Of a stretch of DNA of 64,000 bases, positions 1-9,602 are shown one piece after another. The stretch's first letter is position 1. The number at the start of each line of letters is the position of its first letter. Source of the stretch: Flavobacterium nitrogenifigens (GTDB lineage Bacteria > Bacteroidota > Bacteroidia > Flavobacteriales > Flavobacteriaceae); NCBI RefSeq assembly GCF_003254565.1, contig NZ_QJRI01000182.1, positions 62,001 to 126,000 on the forward strand. Reading direction: 5' to 3'. The translations under genes were made by a program, and so were the position numbers. The notes under the pieces were generated by a model that saw only the letters and a program-made list of their open reading frames with translations, was not told where the DNA came from and made no database searches.

Positions 1-2329
1 TTTCTGCAGCATTAATATATTTACTTACGAAACCTGTTGAAGGATCTAAAGGTAAGTTTACGATTAGGTCAGAAGTTGTTTTATGGTATAATGCGATATC
101 ATAGCTAATTCTGTTTTTTAAGAAAGAACCTTCAGCTCCAACTTCGTATTCAACCGTAGTTTCTGGTTTTAATTGTGGGTTACCAAGTCTAGCAGATGCT
201 TCATAAAAACTAACGCCTCCAATAGGAGATGTTATAACACCAAAGTTTGATGCAGCAGATCCAGGAACATATGCGTTTTCTGTAGCGTATGGCTCAGTGT
301 CATTTGCAATTTTTGAAGCGGCAGCTCTTAATTTTAAGAAAGTGTTTCCGTTGTCAATAGCAATTGCGCCAAGAGATAATGCAGGGTAGAAATATGAGTT
401 ATTGCCAACTGGAAGTGTAGATGTTATGTCTTGTCTTCCTGTAAGAGTAGCAAAGTATCTGTTTTTGAAAGCAAATTCAGCAGATGCATAAACAGCACCA
501 GTTTTTCTCATTGAATTATTTTGAGTAATTACAGGTCTAGAAGCTGAGTTAGAAAGTTCGTAGTAGTTTTTGATACCTAAACCAGTTACTGTATTGAAAA
601 GTTCGTCAGTTTCTCTTCTGTTATAGTTTAAACCTCCTAATAAATTAAGAGTCCAATCTTCGCTTAAGTTTGTGTTATAGTTAAGGTTAAAGAAAGTATC
701 AAATTCACTATATTCTGATCTTCCTTCTGTAACTCCACCAACGATTTTGTTCTTTTTACCATCTTGAGGGCTTCCTGGCTCATAATCAACAATAGCTCCG
801 TAGCTTTTGTATCTTTCAGATCTTACGTTACCTCCAATTTGCCATGAAGCAGTAAGTTTGTCAGTAATTTTATAGCTTAAGTTTACGTTTCCAAAAAGGT
901 TGTTTCCGTAAATTTTTGTGCTATTTTCGTTTACTGCAAAGTATGGGTTTCCAGCGTAAGGAGTAAAGTAGTAGCTGTTTGTGTTAAAAGGATTGTTTTT
1001 GTAATCTGCTAAATCAACAATACTAATGTCTGTAGGAATTTGTAATAATTCTTGTTGTAAAGTAGAACCTTGACCTGCGTCATCACCTTGTCCTGTATTA
1101 ACAACACCTTGATCTTTGTAAACGTAGTTTAAAGATGTTCTTAAAGTAAATCTTTTACCTTTTAGTCCTCCATTGAAACCTAAAGATTGTTTTTTGTATA
1201 AATCAGCATCTGTAGGTACAACTCCATCACTATTTACATTAGAGAATACTAATGAGAAATCAGAAGTGTCTCCTCCACCGCTTAAAGTTACAGATTGTGT
1301 AGCTAATGTTCCAGTGTTATAGAAATCTCTTACGTTGTTTTTTAATCCTACGTATGGCTTAACCTGTTGGCTATTGTTGTAGATTGTTCCCCATGGTCTA
1401 ATCTCACCATTGAAAGCAGGTCCCCAAGAACCATTTTCATTACTGTAAGAATTAGCTCCTGAGAATCCAAGTCCGTTCCATCCTTGTCCAAATTGAGTTT
1501 GTAAGTGAGGGACTCTTGCAACTTCACTAAATTCAGTTGATGCTAACATATCAACTTTAATTCCTGAGTTCGCTTTTCCTTTTTTAGTTGTGATGATAAT
1601 AACACCCCCTCCAGCTCTTGATCCGTATAATGCAGATGCAGCAGCACCTTTAAGAACAGTCATGCTTTCAATGTTGTTTGGGTCAAGATCACTGATACCG
1701 TTACCTGCGTCATATGATCTTGTAGAAGTACCAACACCGTCGTTACCAGTTCCAGATGCAGTATTGTTGATTGGAGAACCATCAACAACATAAAGAGGTC
1801 CTGTGTTTCCTGTAATAGTGTTTAAACCACGAATAATCACTTTAGTTGATGCTCCTGGTTGAGATGGAGCAGAGATGTCAACTCCGGCAATTTTACCAGA
1901 TAGAGTTTCAAATGGGTTGGTGTTTACTACTGCTGTAATCGCTTCTGATTTTAAAGTTGTTGTTGCATAACCAAGAGATTTTTTCTCTCTTTTAATACCA
2001 AAAGCAGTAACAACTACACCTTCAAGTTCTTGTGCTCCTGCATCCGCCATTTTAACGTTTACAGTTGAAGAACTTGCAGCTACTTCTTGAGTTTTCATCC
2101 CGATGTAGCTAAATACCAAAACTTGGCTTGAAGAAGCTTTGATAGAGAATTTACCATCAAAGTCTGTTTGCGTTCCCGTTTTAGTTCCTTTAACTAATAC
2201 ACTAACACCTGGTAAAGGCATTCCTGCATTGTCAGAAACTGTTCCCGAAACAGCTCTTTCTTGCGCAAAAGAAAGTTGCGCAACTAGTACTAATAAAAGC
2301 ACTAAGAATCCATTGAACTTTAGTTTCAT
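1..2329 (-). CDS. SusC/RagA-family TonB-linked outer-membrane receptor (3' part beyond window)
   Basis: Outer-membrane TonB-dependent transporter, which works with a SusD-type surface lipoprotein to import an oligomer (substrate unknown). Reading from the minus-strand ATG gives a signal peptide ending LSFAQ, a CarboxypepD_reg-like domain (MPLPGVSVLVKGTKTG, then TDFDGKFSI and VFSYIGMK) and a plug domain with REKKSLGYAT and a VIRG segment. About 776 codons are present; the end of the barrel and the stop lie outside the window, where a partner susD gene would be expected. The N-terminus closely resembles the second SusC protein in the window, so the two are paralogues. Family assignment is firm; substrate is not. 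Confidence 0.93.
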   Translation of the reverse strand, partial: MKLKFNGFLVLLLVLVAQLSFAQERAVSGTVSDNAGMPLPGVSVLVKGTKTGTQTDFDGKFSIKASSSQVLVFSYIGMKTQEVAASSSTVNVKMADAGAQELEGVVVTAFGIKREKKSLGYATTTLKSEAITAVVNTNPFETLSGKIAGVDISAPSQPGASTKVIIRGLNTITGNTGPLYVVDGSPINNTASGTGNDGVGTSTRSYDAGNGISDLDPNNIESMTVLKGAAASALYGSRAGGGVIIITTKKGKANSGIKVDMLASTEFSEVARVPHLQTQFGQGWNGLGFSGANSYSNENGSWGPAFNGEIRPWGTIYNNSQQVKPYVGLKNNVRDFYNTGTLATQSVTLSGGGDTSDFSLVFSNVNSDGVVPTDADLYKKQSLGFNGGLKGKRFTLRTSLNYVYKDQGVVNTGQGDDAGQGSTLQQELLQIPTDISIVDLADYKNNPFNTNSYYFTPYAGNPYFAVNENSTKIYGNNLFGNVNLSYKITDKLTASWQIGGNVRSERYKSYGAIVDYEPGSPQDGKKNKIVGGVTEGRSEYSEFDTFFNLNYNTNLSEDWTLNLLGGLNYNRRETDELFNTVTGLGIKNYYELSNSASRPVITQNNSMRKTGAVYASAEFAFKNRYFATLTGRQDITSTLPVGNNSYFYPALSLGAIAIDNGNTFLKLRAAASKIANDTEPYATENAYVPGSAASNFGVITSPIGGVSFYEASARLGNPQLKPETTVEYEVGAEGSFLKNRISYDIALYHKTTSDLIVNLPLDPSTGFVSKYINAAE

Positions 2330-2333
2330 TTTT

Positions 2334-2378
2334 AAATATTTTGAATTAGTCCGACAAAAATCTTAATAATTTGTTAAT
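2334..2378 (-). promoter_or_regulatory. Upstream element of susC-like gene, copy 1
   Basis: Two blocks just upstream of the start are repeated upstream of the second susC-like gene. The block nearest the gene (2334-2351) matches 7639-7656 in 17 of 18 positions. The far block (2356-2378) matches 7681-7703 in about 21 of 23. The near block lies in the leader. The far block reads ATTAACAAA-n-TATTA-n-GATTTTT on the minus strand and probably contains the promoter, although it is not a perfect TAnnTTTG. The promoter role is inferred from conservation and position. Confidence 0.5.
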
Positions 2379-2827
2379 CTACCTAATTTAAAAAGCTTTT
2401 TTTTTAGTTAAATAATGATTTTAGGATGAGATTTTGCTGTTTTATAGATTAAAAACCGCTTAAAATTATAAATCCGTAATTTTTAGTGTTAAATTTGATA
2501 ATAATTAAAAATTTTGTCAAACCCTTAAATGTTAAATTTATAGATGAAGGCTGTTTAAATGTTTTTTTTATAACTTTTGTCTTAAAAAAACTGTCTTGTT
2601 TACTGCTAAATTTTGTTAAAAAAAATCATGAATCTTTAATAGTCAGTATTGAGAGATGTGGAAAGTGTTTTATGTTGTGGTATTGTTTTGAAAATTTGGC
2701 AAAGTTTTTAGCAACTAAATAATAATGAAAATGCAGTTTTCTTTTTGATGTTTTTAATATTTTTTTGCTTTAATATTCTGATTGAAGTAAGTTAAATGTA
2801 AAATTTAAGTTAATAGTTTTTTTAAAC

Positions 2828-2860
2828 AAAAAGCGATTGCATTATCTGCAACCGCTTTTG
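2828..2860 (-). terminator. Rho-independent terminator of the SusC/SusD operon
   Basis: Arms 2829-2841 and 2847-2859 around a 5-base loop. The single plus-strand mismatch becomes a G-U pair in minus-strand RNA, so the hairpin is better for minus-strand transcripts. A T-rich tract follows on that strand. It lies about 20 bases past the susD-like stop codon. Confidence 0.8.
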
Positions 2861-2881
2861 TTTACATTGTAATTTTATAAT

Positions 2882-4342
2882 TTAGAATTTATCCCAAAAC
2901 AATTTAGTTTCGACAGCGTCACCACCAATCGCGGCACTTGCTTCCGTATAGCTTGCTTTGTTTAATGACTGCTCGATAATTGGGTAGGTATAACGCACTG
3001 GGAAACCTGATACAGCATCTGGCGGTGCAACTAATATAGGGAAATCTAACCTTCTGTAGGATGACCATCCTTCAAATGAGTTGTTATAGAAGGCGATCCA
3101 GCTTTGAGTTCCTATTTTCTGTTTCCAAGTTCCTGAGGCGGTTGTATAAGCAACATCAGGATTCGCTAAGTAAGTTGTAGCATCAGCTTCAGTTCCTCCC
3201 CAATCCAAAATAGAAGCGGTTATTGCTGCATTGTAGTGTGCTTCTGCATCACTAGGAGCTCCGTATAAAGATCTCTCTGCGGCTTCAGCTAAAAGAAATT
3301 CAGCTTCCGCATAATCTAAAATTGTTCCTGGAAAGTCCGGAGCCTGAATAGTTGGTGTAATATGTGTTTTTTGTGAAAATGAATTTGCAGATCCATTCTC
3401 TCCACCTATATATTCTATTTCTGGAGTAGATGGGTCATCCATATTATTGTCAAAGTATTTTGCACGTCTTGGGTCGCTCAAATTGTTCATCATATCTACT
3501 AGGGTGCTAGTTGGAACAAAATCGTCACGACCACTTGCAACAAGATCTACATATAATGGATTGGTGTTTGGTGTAGCTGTAAGGTATTTTAGGTCCGCAT
3601 TGTCAAGATTTGACGTGAATACATGTGGAGCGGCACTTGATACGGTAGCTTGAGCCAATGCGCTTTCAGAAGGAATGTCGGAAATGGTTATACCCATTCG
3701 TAATTTTAGAGTATTTGCAAACTTAATCCATTTTGTGACATCACCACCATATATTCTATCATTGTCTCCGAAACTTTTGCCACCAGTGTTTAGTTTTCCA
3801 ATTGCATTGTTTAATCTACTGATTAAATCTTTATAAATTGTCAAGCCATCATCATATTTTGGTGTTTTGTAGTTAAGGTTTATAGCTTGAGAATATGGGA
3901 TGTTGCCGAATGTCTCAACCAATACAGCATAAGTATAAACATTTAAAACTTCTATGATTGCAAGTTTGTTTTGTTTGTCTAAAGGGTTTTCTGTTAAGCC
4001 AAGTGGAGTATTGGTAATATTGATAGCACTTTGATCTAAATCTTTTAATACATCTTTGTACAAGAATTGCCAGTGTTGTTCTGGGATTGTTCTTGTAACT
4101 AAGTCGTAATTACTTTCGTCAGTGTAAACTGTTTCTGTAAAGTATTGATTAATTAGTCTGAATATATTATTGTTGACATTTGTGTTGGTCATTTGGTCAA
4201 CCAAACTTTTTTGCGCACTTGTAAACAAAGCTTCTCCTGGTACATTTGACGGATCTTTTACGTTCACGTTTAATTTTTCTATATCATCAGAGCAGGACGA
4301 GAATGTTACCGCGGTTAGTATGATTATGAATATCTTTTTCAT
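2882..4342 (-). CDS. SusD/RagB-family outer-membrane lipoprotein
   Basis: Surface lipoprotein that caps the partner SusC channel and helps capture its substrate. The 486-residue product has a lipoprotein signal with lipobox TFSSC and the modified cysteine at residue 17, followed by SDD. The body has features of the SusD-like_2 group: an N-terminal helical TPR-like segment, an LDYAEAEFLLAEAAERS helix, and a C-terminal region ending in LFWDKF. It starts 11 bases after the susC-like gene and ends at a terminator, so the two form an operon. Assignment as a SusD-type protein is firm; the ligand cannot be read from the sequence. Confidence 0.93.
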   Translation of the reverse strand: MKKIFIIILTAVTFSSCSDDIEKLNVNVKDPSNVPGEALFTSAQKSLVDQMTNTNVNNNIFRLINQYFTETVYTDESNYDLVTRTIPEQHWQFLYKDVLKDLDQSAINITNTPLGLTENPLDKQNKLAIIEVLNVYTYAVLVETFGNIPYSQAINLNYKTPKYDDGLTIYKDLISRLNNAIGKLNTGGKSFGDNDRIYGGDVTKWIKFANTLKLRMGITISDIPSESALAQATVSSAAPHVFTSNLDNADLKYLTATPNTNPLYVDLVASGRDDFVPTSTLVDMMNNLSDPRRAKYFDNNMDDPSTPEIEYIGGENGSANSFSQKTHITPTIQAPDFPGTILDYAEAEFLLAEAAERSLYGAPSDAEAHYNAAITASILDWGGTEADATTYLANPDVAYTTASGTWKQKIGTQSWIAFYNNSFEGWSSYRRLDFPILVAPPDAVSGFPVRYTYPIIEQSLNKASYTEASAAIGGDAVETKLFWDKF

Positions 4343-4353
4343 GATTTCTAGGT

Positions 4354-7300
4354 TTAAAATTGAATTTTAATGTTGAAGCTAACATCTCTTGTTGACGGTA
4401 AGGATCCTGTTGAGTAGCCTTGTAAGTTACCAGCTCCTAATCCTGATTCAGGATCTGCATCTGGTAAGTTTTTATGTATAATCCAAAGATTTGTTCCAAC
4501 AACACTGAAAGTCATTCCATTTATGAAAGTGTTTTTTAGCATCCTTTCAGGTAAAGAATATGTAATTGATGTTTGTCTCAGTTTGATATAGCTTGCGTCA
4601 TATACAAAGGCTTCGTCTGGCAAGCCTCTTCTGTAACCTTGAGCGCCAAATCGGCTTGCCTCAATTCTGGTAGTGTTTACTTTGCCATCTGGATTTACTC
4701 CTGGATTTATAAATCCTCCACTATCAGATCCAGAAGTCAATGGGTTTCTGATAGGGTTTCCAAGTTCATTTAAATATGCAGTGTCGTCTGGCAGACCTGT
4801 TGCTAAACCATAATAACGGTCTAGTGAGAATATCTGCCCTCCTTTTTGCATGTCGATTAAGAATTCAACTGAAAAGTTTTTGTAAGTGAATTTGTTGTTT
4901 AAACCTGCTGTGTAATCTGGATTTGCATTTCCAATCGCATTATCAGATGTTGAAGTTTTTATATATTGGCCATTACTTGGGTCAACAACTCGTTGTCCGT
5001 TTAAGTAAGTATATTTTGTGCCGTATATTACACCGTATGGTTGCCCAATAGCGGCATTTATTGTTACACCTCCTTGAAAAGATCCTAGTTGCAGATTGTC
5101 AATTCCGTCTAATAAGTCTAATACTTTGTTTCTGTTTCTGGCAAAGTTTAAGTTGATATCCCATGAAAAAGTGTCTGTTTTTATCGGTGTGCCACTTAAT
5201 GTTATTTCAATCCCTTTGTTTTCAATTTCCCCTGCGTTAATCAATTCGTATAAGTACCCTGTAGAGGCAGTAAGTCTTAATGGAATTATTTGATCAATTG
5301 AATTTGATTTGTAGTAAGAGAAATCAAATCCTAATCTCTTTTTAAAGAAAGAAAGTTCTAGACCTGCTTCGTAACTTTTTGTACGCTCTGGTTTTAGGTT
5401 CGGATTATTTTTGGTGTCTTTTACTGATGCTGACGCTGCTCCAAATGCTGTGTTAACTGCATAAGTGTCTAGGACTCTATCAAAACCAGGGCTGTTCCCA
5501 ACTTCTGCATAATTAAGTCTTACTTTTCCAAAGGATAGCCAATCTGCTTTTACAAATTTAGAGAATACAAAACTAGTTGAAACGGAAGGATAGTAGTAAG
5601 TGCTATTTGCTTCTGGAAGAGTTGAAGAGTGATCCCTTCTGATTGTTCCTTCAAGAAATAAGTAATCTTCATAACCAAAAGATGCGCTACCGTAAAGACC
5701 GTCTACGCCTATTGCTTCATCTCTTTCAACAGGTGCTAATAGTGGGCTTACTGTGTTTTGTAAAGAATATAATTTTGGTATAGCAAGTCCGCCGTTTGTT
5801 GCTGCAAATATCGAATTGTAGTAGCTTCTTCTAATGTTTACTCCGACAACACCTTTTAGGTTTAATTTTTCTGTGATGTCTGTGTTGTAATTTAGCATGA
5901 AGTCGTAGTTATATTCGCTGAATCCAATGTTTTTACGTGAGTAACCCGATGATGCTGGATTTCTATTAAGGGAGCCATCGCCACCTCCAGTTCCAATACC
6001 AAAATCAACAGGTACGCTTCCAATGGCTCTTCTTTCTTCTTGTAGTTCGTCGTATGTGTCAACAGCAATTCGGCCAAAAGCATCTAGCCAACTTGTAATT
6101 TTATAGTTTAAAGAAACGTTTCCAATGAATCTGCTTCTGCTGTCTGATTCGTAATTTTCATAACGTTGAAAGTATGGGTTGTCCCAAAATGCTGGAGTAG
6201 GATCTTGATAAGACTTTGGATTCCATGTTACATTACGTCCTGTAAGGTCATAAGCTTGCTTTAGGCTTTTTATGTCAACATTGGTTTGCCACCATTGTCT
6301 AAAATTACCAGCAATATTGTCGTTGTATCCTGTGCTGTTTCTACCAATTGTACTTGTTTTAGTAAAGTTTCCATATCCAGCTACAGTTAATCTGTCGTTG
6401 ATAAGAGTAGATGCGTTCAACGTGAAAGTGTTTCTCTTTAAGCTACTGTTTGGCAATAAGCCAGTTTGGTCAAGGTTGTTGGCGCCTATTCTTAAATAGC
6501 CATTTTCTAAACCTTTATCGATTGAAATAGAATTGGTAAGTGCTACTGGCTTTTGGAAAAAAGTAATTGGGCCATTTTTTGCTGCCGTCCAAGGTGTGGC
6601 TTTCATGTAATTTGGAGATTCAGGATAAAATGCGTCCCATTGGTAGACCATTAAATTTGGATCAAAAGCTTGTCCATAAGAAGCGTCTTCGGTCAATGGC
6701 GTTACATTGTCTAATACTCCGTCTCCATTTATATCGATATGATCTAAATATGAATCTTCGTCAGGGCCGTAATATGGGCCATATCCGGCACCATATTGTT
6801 TTTGGTATTTTATGAAAGTGCTTTTGTCAATAGAGCCAATTGTTACACCTGAATTAACGGTGATGGAATATCCTTTAGCTTTTTTGTTTCCTTTTTTTGT
6901 TGTTATAACAACGACACCATTGGCTGCTCTTGATCCATAAAGTGCGCTGGCTGCAGAGCCTTTAAGCACGTTGATAGATTCGATGTCTTCTGGGTTGATG
7001 TCTGATGCTGCGCTTCCGTAGTCATAACCTGCTCCAGATTGTTCCTGGTCTCTTGTGTTTGAATTGTTATTGCTTACAGGGACTCCATCAATAACAAATA
7101 AAGCTTGATTGTTTCCTGTTAGAGAAGAATTTCCTCTAATTACAATGTTAGTGGAACCCCCAAAGTTTGTGGTTCTTTTTACTTGTACTCCAGATACTTT
7201 TCCTGATATTGCATTTACGAAGTTGTCGCTTTTAACTGCTGCTAGATTTTCTCCTTTAACTTCTTGAGTTGCATAACCTAGAGATTTTTTCTCTCTCGAT

Positions 7301-7632
7301 AATCCTAAAGCTGTAACAACAACTCCTTCTAGTTGTTGTGCGTCGCTTGATAGTTTAGCGTTAATTTTTGTTGAGCTAGCTGGAAATTCTTGCGATTTCA
7401 TTCCTATGTAGCTAAAAACTAAAACTTGATTTGGTGATACTTTGATGGAATATTTTCCGTCAAAATCAGTTTGTGTTCCAGTTTTTGCTCCTTTTATTAA
7501 TACACTTACGCCTGGTAGAGGCATATTTGCATCATCGGTAACAATACCTGAAACAGTTCTTTCTTGCGCAAAGGTTAGTTGCGCCATTAGTGCTAGTATA
7601 AACACTAAGAATCTGTTTGGTTTTGGTTTCAT
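4354..7632 (-). CDS. SusC/RagA-family TonB-linked outer-membrane receptor
   Basis: A complete 1092-residue TonB-dependent transporter, the pore partner of the SusD-like lipoprotein encoded just downstream. Domains in order: signal peptide ending TFAQ; CarboxypepD_reg-like domain (about 25-105) with PLPGVSVLIKG and VFSYIGMKSQEF; plug domain (about 115-240) with ISGKVSGVQVKR, IVIRGNSSL and ALFVIDGVPV; and a 22-stranded type barrel ending in Phe (NIKIQF), the usual outer-membrane terminal residue. No CAZyme, sulfatase or anti-sigma gene lies beside the pair in this window, so the substrate class stays open. It is paralogous to the truncated SusC at the window start. Confidence 0.96.
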   Translation of the reverse strand: MKPKPNRFLVFILALMAQLTFAQERTVSGIVTDDANMPLPGVSVLIKGAKTGTQTDFDGKYSIKVSPNQVLVFSYIGMKSQEFPASSTKINAKLSSDAQQLEGVVVTALGLSREKKSLGYATQEVKGENLAAVKSDNFVNAISGKVSGVQVKRTTNFGGSTNIVIRGNSSLTGNNQALFVIDGVPVSNNNSNTRDQEQSGAGYDYGSAASDINPEDIESINVLKGSAASALYGSRAANGVVVITTKKGNKKAKGYSITVNSGVTIGSIDKSTFIKYQKQYGAGYGPYYGPDEDSYLDHIDINGDGVLDNVTPLTEDASYGQAFDPNLMVYQWDAFYPESPNYMKATPWTAAKNGPITFFQKPVALTNSISIDKGLENGYLRIGANNLDQTGLLPNSSLKRNTFTLNASTLINDRLTVAGYGNFTKTSTIGRNSTGYNDNIAGNFRQWWQTNVDIKSLKQAYDLTGRNVTWNPKSYQDPTPAFWDNPYFQRYENYESDSRSRFIGNVSLNYKITSWLDAFGRIAVDTYDELQEERRAIGSVPVDFGIGTGGGDGSLNRNPASSGYSRKNIGFSEYNYDFMLNYNTDITEKLNLKGVVGVNIRRSYYNSIFAATNGGLAIPKLYSLQNTVSPLLAPVERDEAIGVDGLYGSASFGYEDYLFLEGTIRRDHSSTLPEANSTYYYPSVSTSFVFSKFVKADWLSFGKVRLNYAEVGNSPGFDRVLDTYAVNTAFGAASASVKDTKNNPNLKPERTKSYEAGLELSFFKKRLGFDFSYYKSNSIDQIIPLRLTASTGYLYELINAGEIENKGIEITLSGTPIKTDTFSWDINLNFARNRNKVLDLLDGIDNLQLGSFQGGVTINAAIGQPYGVIYGTKYTYLNGQRVVDPSNGQYIKTSTSDNAIGNANPDYTAGLNNKFTYKNFSVEFLIDMQKGGQIFSLDRYYGLATGLPDDTAYLNELGNPIRNPLTSGSDSGGFINPGVNPDGKVNTTRIEASRFGAQGYRRGLPDEAFVYDASYIKLRQTSITYSLPERMLKNTFINGMTFSVVGTNLWIIHKNLPDADPESGLGAGNLQGYSTGSLPSTRDVSFNIKIQF

Positions 7633-7638
7633 ATTGTC

Positions 7639-7703
7639 AAATATTTTGGATTAGTCATGTAATATTCGTAAATACTTGTTAAAAATCCTAATATTTTGTT
7701 AAT
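7639..7703 (-). promoter_or_regulatory. Upstream element of susC-like gene, copy 2
   Basis: Contains the same two conserved blocks as the element upstream of the first susC-like gene (7639-7656 and 7681-7703). Here they are separated by 24 bases instead of 4. Both blocks lie between the susC start and the stop of the upstream Omp85-type gene. A role in transcription or leader-mediated control is inferred. Confidence 0.5.
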
Positions 7704-7719
7704 GATTTTTTGTAAAAAC

Positions 7720-9426
7720 CTAAAATTTAACATTGTAACAGATTGTGAGGATACTGTTATAAAATTTTATTTCGGCTTGATTTGTGCTACCATTGGCTAT
7801 TATGATCTTTAATAAGCCATTTTTTGTTAGTAATCCTAAACCTACACCAGCGCTAATTAGATTGTTGAATTTTTGGCTATTTTTTATCGAAGTTTGGTCT
7901 TGGTAAATTCCATAATCAAGTATGGTGTGTATGTATAGATTTGAGCTAAGTAGATATCTGTATTCGGTAATGAATAAATTTGCAATATTTCCTTGAAGGC
8001 TATTTTCTGAGAAACCTCGAATTGAGTTTAATCCTCCAAATCTAAAAAGTTCGTTTGTGATGTAATTGTCGCTTTTTAGATATAAAATTTGCGGGTTGAT
8101 GTAAACAAAGTTTTTTTTATTTAATTCGAAATTATAAGAGAGATTTAGATTGGTATAAAATTGATTGGTTGTTTCTTTGATTTCAGTAGTGTTGCTTGTT
8201 GTTCTTTTTCCATAGCCAAATAATAGATTTACATATGATTTTCTTGGAAATAGATTGTTAGAGCTGTTGTTTTTTTTGTGTTCTAGGGTAGAAGTAAAGT
8301 ATGAGTTTTTGAAATCACTGATTGTTGCGCTATTGGTATTTTGAATGTCGCTTGATTCTGTTGATTGATACCCGATGTATACTTTAGAATTATAATTTAA
8401 ATAATAGCCTAGATCTATTGCTGTTTTTGTGTTTTGAAATGTGCTATCCTGTTTAAAGATGTTTAGTTGGGCTTTTATTCCTAATGCTGTTTTGAAAATA
8501 TATGGAATTTCAAGTTTTGTGTTAAAAGTTGTTTGTTTGTTGCCGTCGCTTTTCCAGTATAGAGAAAATTGTTCGCCTGCGTGAAGTGTGTTTATTAAAG
8601 AGATATCTAAATATCCGTTGAGTTGTATTTTTTTGCTATCATCATTTGAAAATCCAATATAGCCATCAAAAGTGTTTGCTTTTCTTTTGTCTAAATAGGT
8701 GTAAACTTTTGTTGAGTCATTGGTAAATAAGATTTCTGGGTATTTAGTTTGAGAAACAAATTCAAAACTATTTATGTCTTCAGAAAGTTTTTTAACAGTT
8801 TCCTGATTGAAGGTTTTGTTGATGTACTTCCTGTTCAATTGTTTTAATGCTCCTTTAGGAAAATAATCTTTCAAAGAAGGGTTTGTGTAATTTACAATAA
8901 TAGCATTAAGGGTTCTTTTGATTTCAGAGTCAAAACTTAAGTCTGCGTAAATTATTGAATTCTTCTTTTTAATGTTTTCAAGTTTGATTTTTGAAAATGC
9001 AAAACCATCTTTTTCTTTATCTGATATTTTTTGGTTTAAGAAATTCTCCAGCTCAGTATATGGTATGATTATGCTGTCTTTTGTTTTTTTTTCTGAATCA
9101 TAAAAAAAACTATTTGCTCCTATATATATGTGTGTTTCTTTGATTTTTGATTTTATATCTATCAGAGCAGTGTAAGTGGTGTCGTTTGTTTTTTTATTTT
9201 CTAGTATTTCAGTGTCTATATAGCCTTGTCTTGTGAGTTTGTTTATTACAGATGAAATTTCATTATTCAGGGATTTTATGTTTTGATGTTTTTTTGTATA
9301 AAGAATGGAGTCAATAGTTTGATTTTGGTTTTTATTGATTCCGTTTATGTTAAGGTAGAAAGATTGTGCAAAACAATTTGATGATACGAGTAAAATGAGT
9401 ATGTAATATAATTGTTTCAAATGCAA
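7720..9426 (-). CDS. Omp85/TamA-like outer-membrane barrel protein with periplasmic POTRA-like region
   Basis: Probable outer-membrane protein of the Omp85 superfamily (BamA/TamA/two-partner-secretion type), 568 residues. Seen: a signal peptide ending NCFAQ, an N-terminal alpha/beta region of about 230 residues compatible with POTRA repeats (TIDSILYTKK; EEIS-type helices; SKIKLENIKKKNSIIYADL), then a beta-rich barrel. FGGLNSIRGF near residue 465 is the conserved loop-6 RGF motif, and the chain ends in Phe. No ATG fits. The likely start is TTG, either at 9426 (LHLKQL) or at 9420, which gives a more typical KQLYYIL signal. It is shorter than BamA, so it is not the essential assembly factor. Its client is unknown. 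Confidence 0.75.
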   Translation of the reverse strand: MHLKQLYYILILLVSSNCFAQSFYLNINGINKNQNQTIDSILYTKKHQNIKSLNNEISSVINKLTRQGYIDTEILENKKTNDTTYTALIDIKSKIKETHIYIGANSFFYDSEKKTKDSIIIPYTELENFLNQKISDKEKDGFAFSKIKLENIKKKNSIIYADLSFDSEIKRTLNAIIVNYTNPSLKDYFPKGALKQLNRKYINKTFNQETVKKLSEDINSFEFVSQTKYPEILFTNDSTKVYTYLDKRKANTFDGYIGFSNDDSKKIQLNGYLDISLINTLHAGEQFSLYWKSDGNKQTTFNTKLEIPYIFKTALGIKAQLNIFKQDSTFQNTKTAIDLGYYLNYNSKVYIGYQSTESSDIQNTNSATISDFKNSYFTSTLEHKKNNSSNNLFPRKSYVNLLFGYGKRTTSNTTEIKETTNQFYTNLNLSYNFELNKKNFVYINPQILYLKSDNYITNELFRFGGLNSIRGFSENSLQGNIANLFITEYRYLLSSNLYIHTILDYGIYQDQTSIKNSQKFNNLISAGVGLGLLTKNGLLKIIIANGSTNQAEIKFYNSILTICYNVKF

Positions 9427-9518
9427 TCGTTTTGTTAGTTAAATGTAAAGCAAATATCTAATGTTTCTTTGTGAAATCATAGATATAAATAATGTTGTTG
9501 AAAATTAATGATTTAACG

Positions 9519-9549
9519 TTTGTATAGTGAAAAATATTTTATACATTTG
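9519..9549 (+). promoter_or_regulatory. Promoter of the str operon (rpsL)
   Basis: Bacteroidota-type promoter: TTTG at 9519-9522, a 19-base spacer and TACATTTG at 9542-9549, which matches TAnnTTTG exactly. Transcription should begin near 9556, leaving a leader of about 47 bases before rpsL. Confidence 0.8.
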
Positions 9550-9553
9550 CAAC

Positions 9554-9568
9554 CCCGTAAAAAGCGGG
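9554..9568 (+). promoter_or_regulatory. Small 5'-end hairpin in rpsL leader
   Basis: Arms CCCG (9554-9557) and CGGG (9565-9568) around a 7-base loop. It falls at the predicted transcript start. It is only four pairs but entirely GC in very AT-rich surroundings. It may stabilise the 5' end; function is inferred. Confidence 0.35.
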
Positions 9569-9602
9569 AATTTAATAAACATAATAATTTTTAGTATTAA
9601 TT

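Larger units (their letters stand above)
2330..2881. other. AT-rich intergenic region between two SusC/SusD units
   Basis: A 552-base gap with no convincing gene. Its left end carries the upstream element of the first susC-like gene and its right end the terminator of the susD-like gene. The middle is strongly AT-rich with long A and T runs. A possible 78-codon plus-strand reading frame is low-complexity (Phe/Leu/Lys) and is not supported. Confidence 0.6.

Noticed and set aside
2486..2722. Plus-strand reading frame of 78 codons in the AT-rich gap
   Set aside because: Low-complexity Phe/Leu/Lys sequence with no family motif, no ATG-type context or promoter; typical of chance frames in AT-rich DNA.
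2882..9426. Calling the SusC/SusD region a full polysaccharide utilisation locus
   Set aside because: No glycoside hydrolase, lyase, sulfatase or sensor gene is in the window; the pair alone does not show a glycan substrate.
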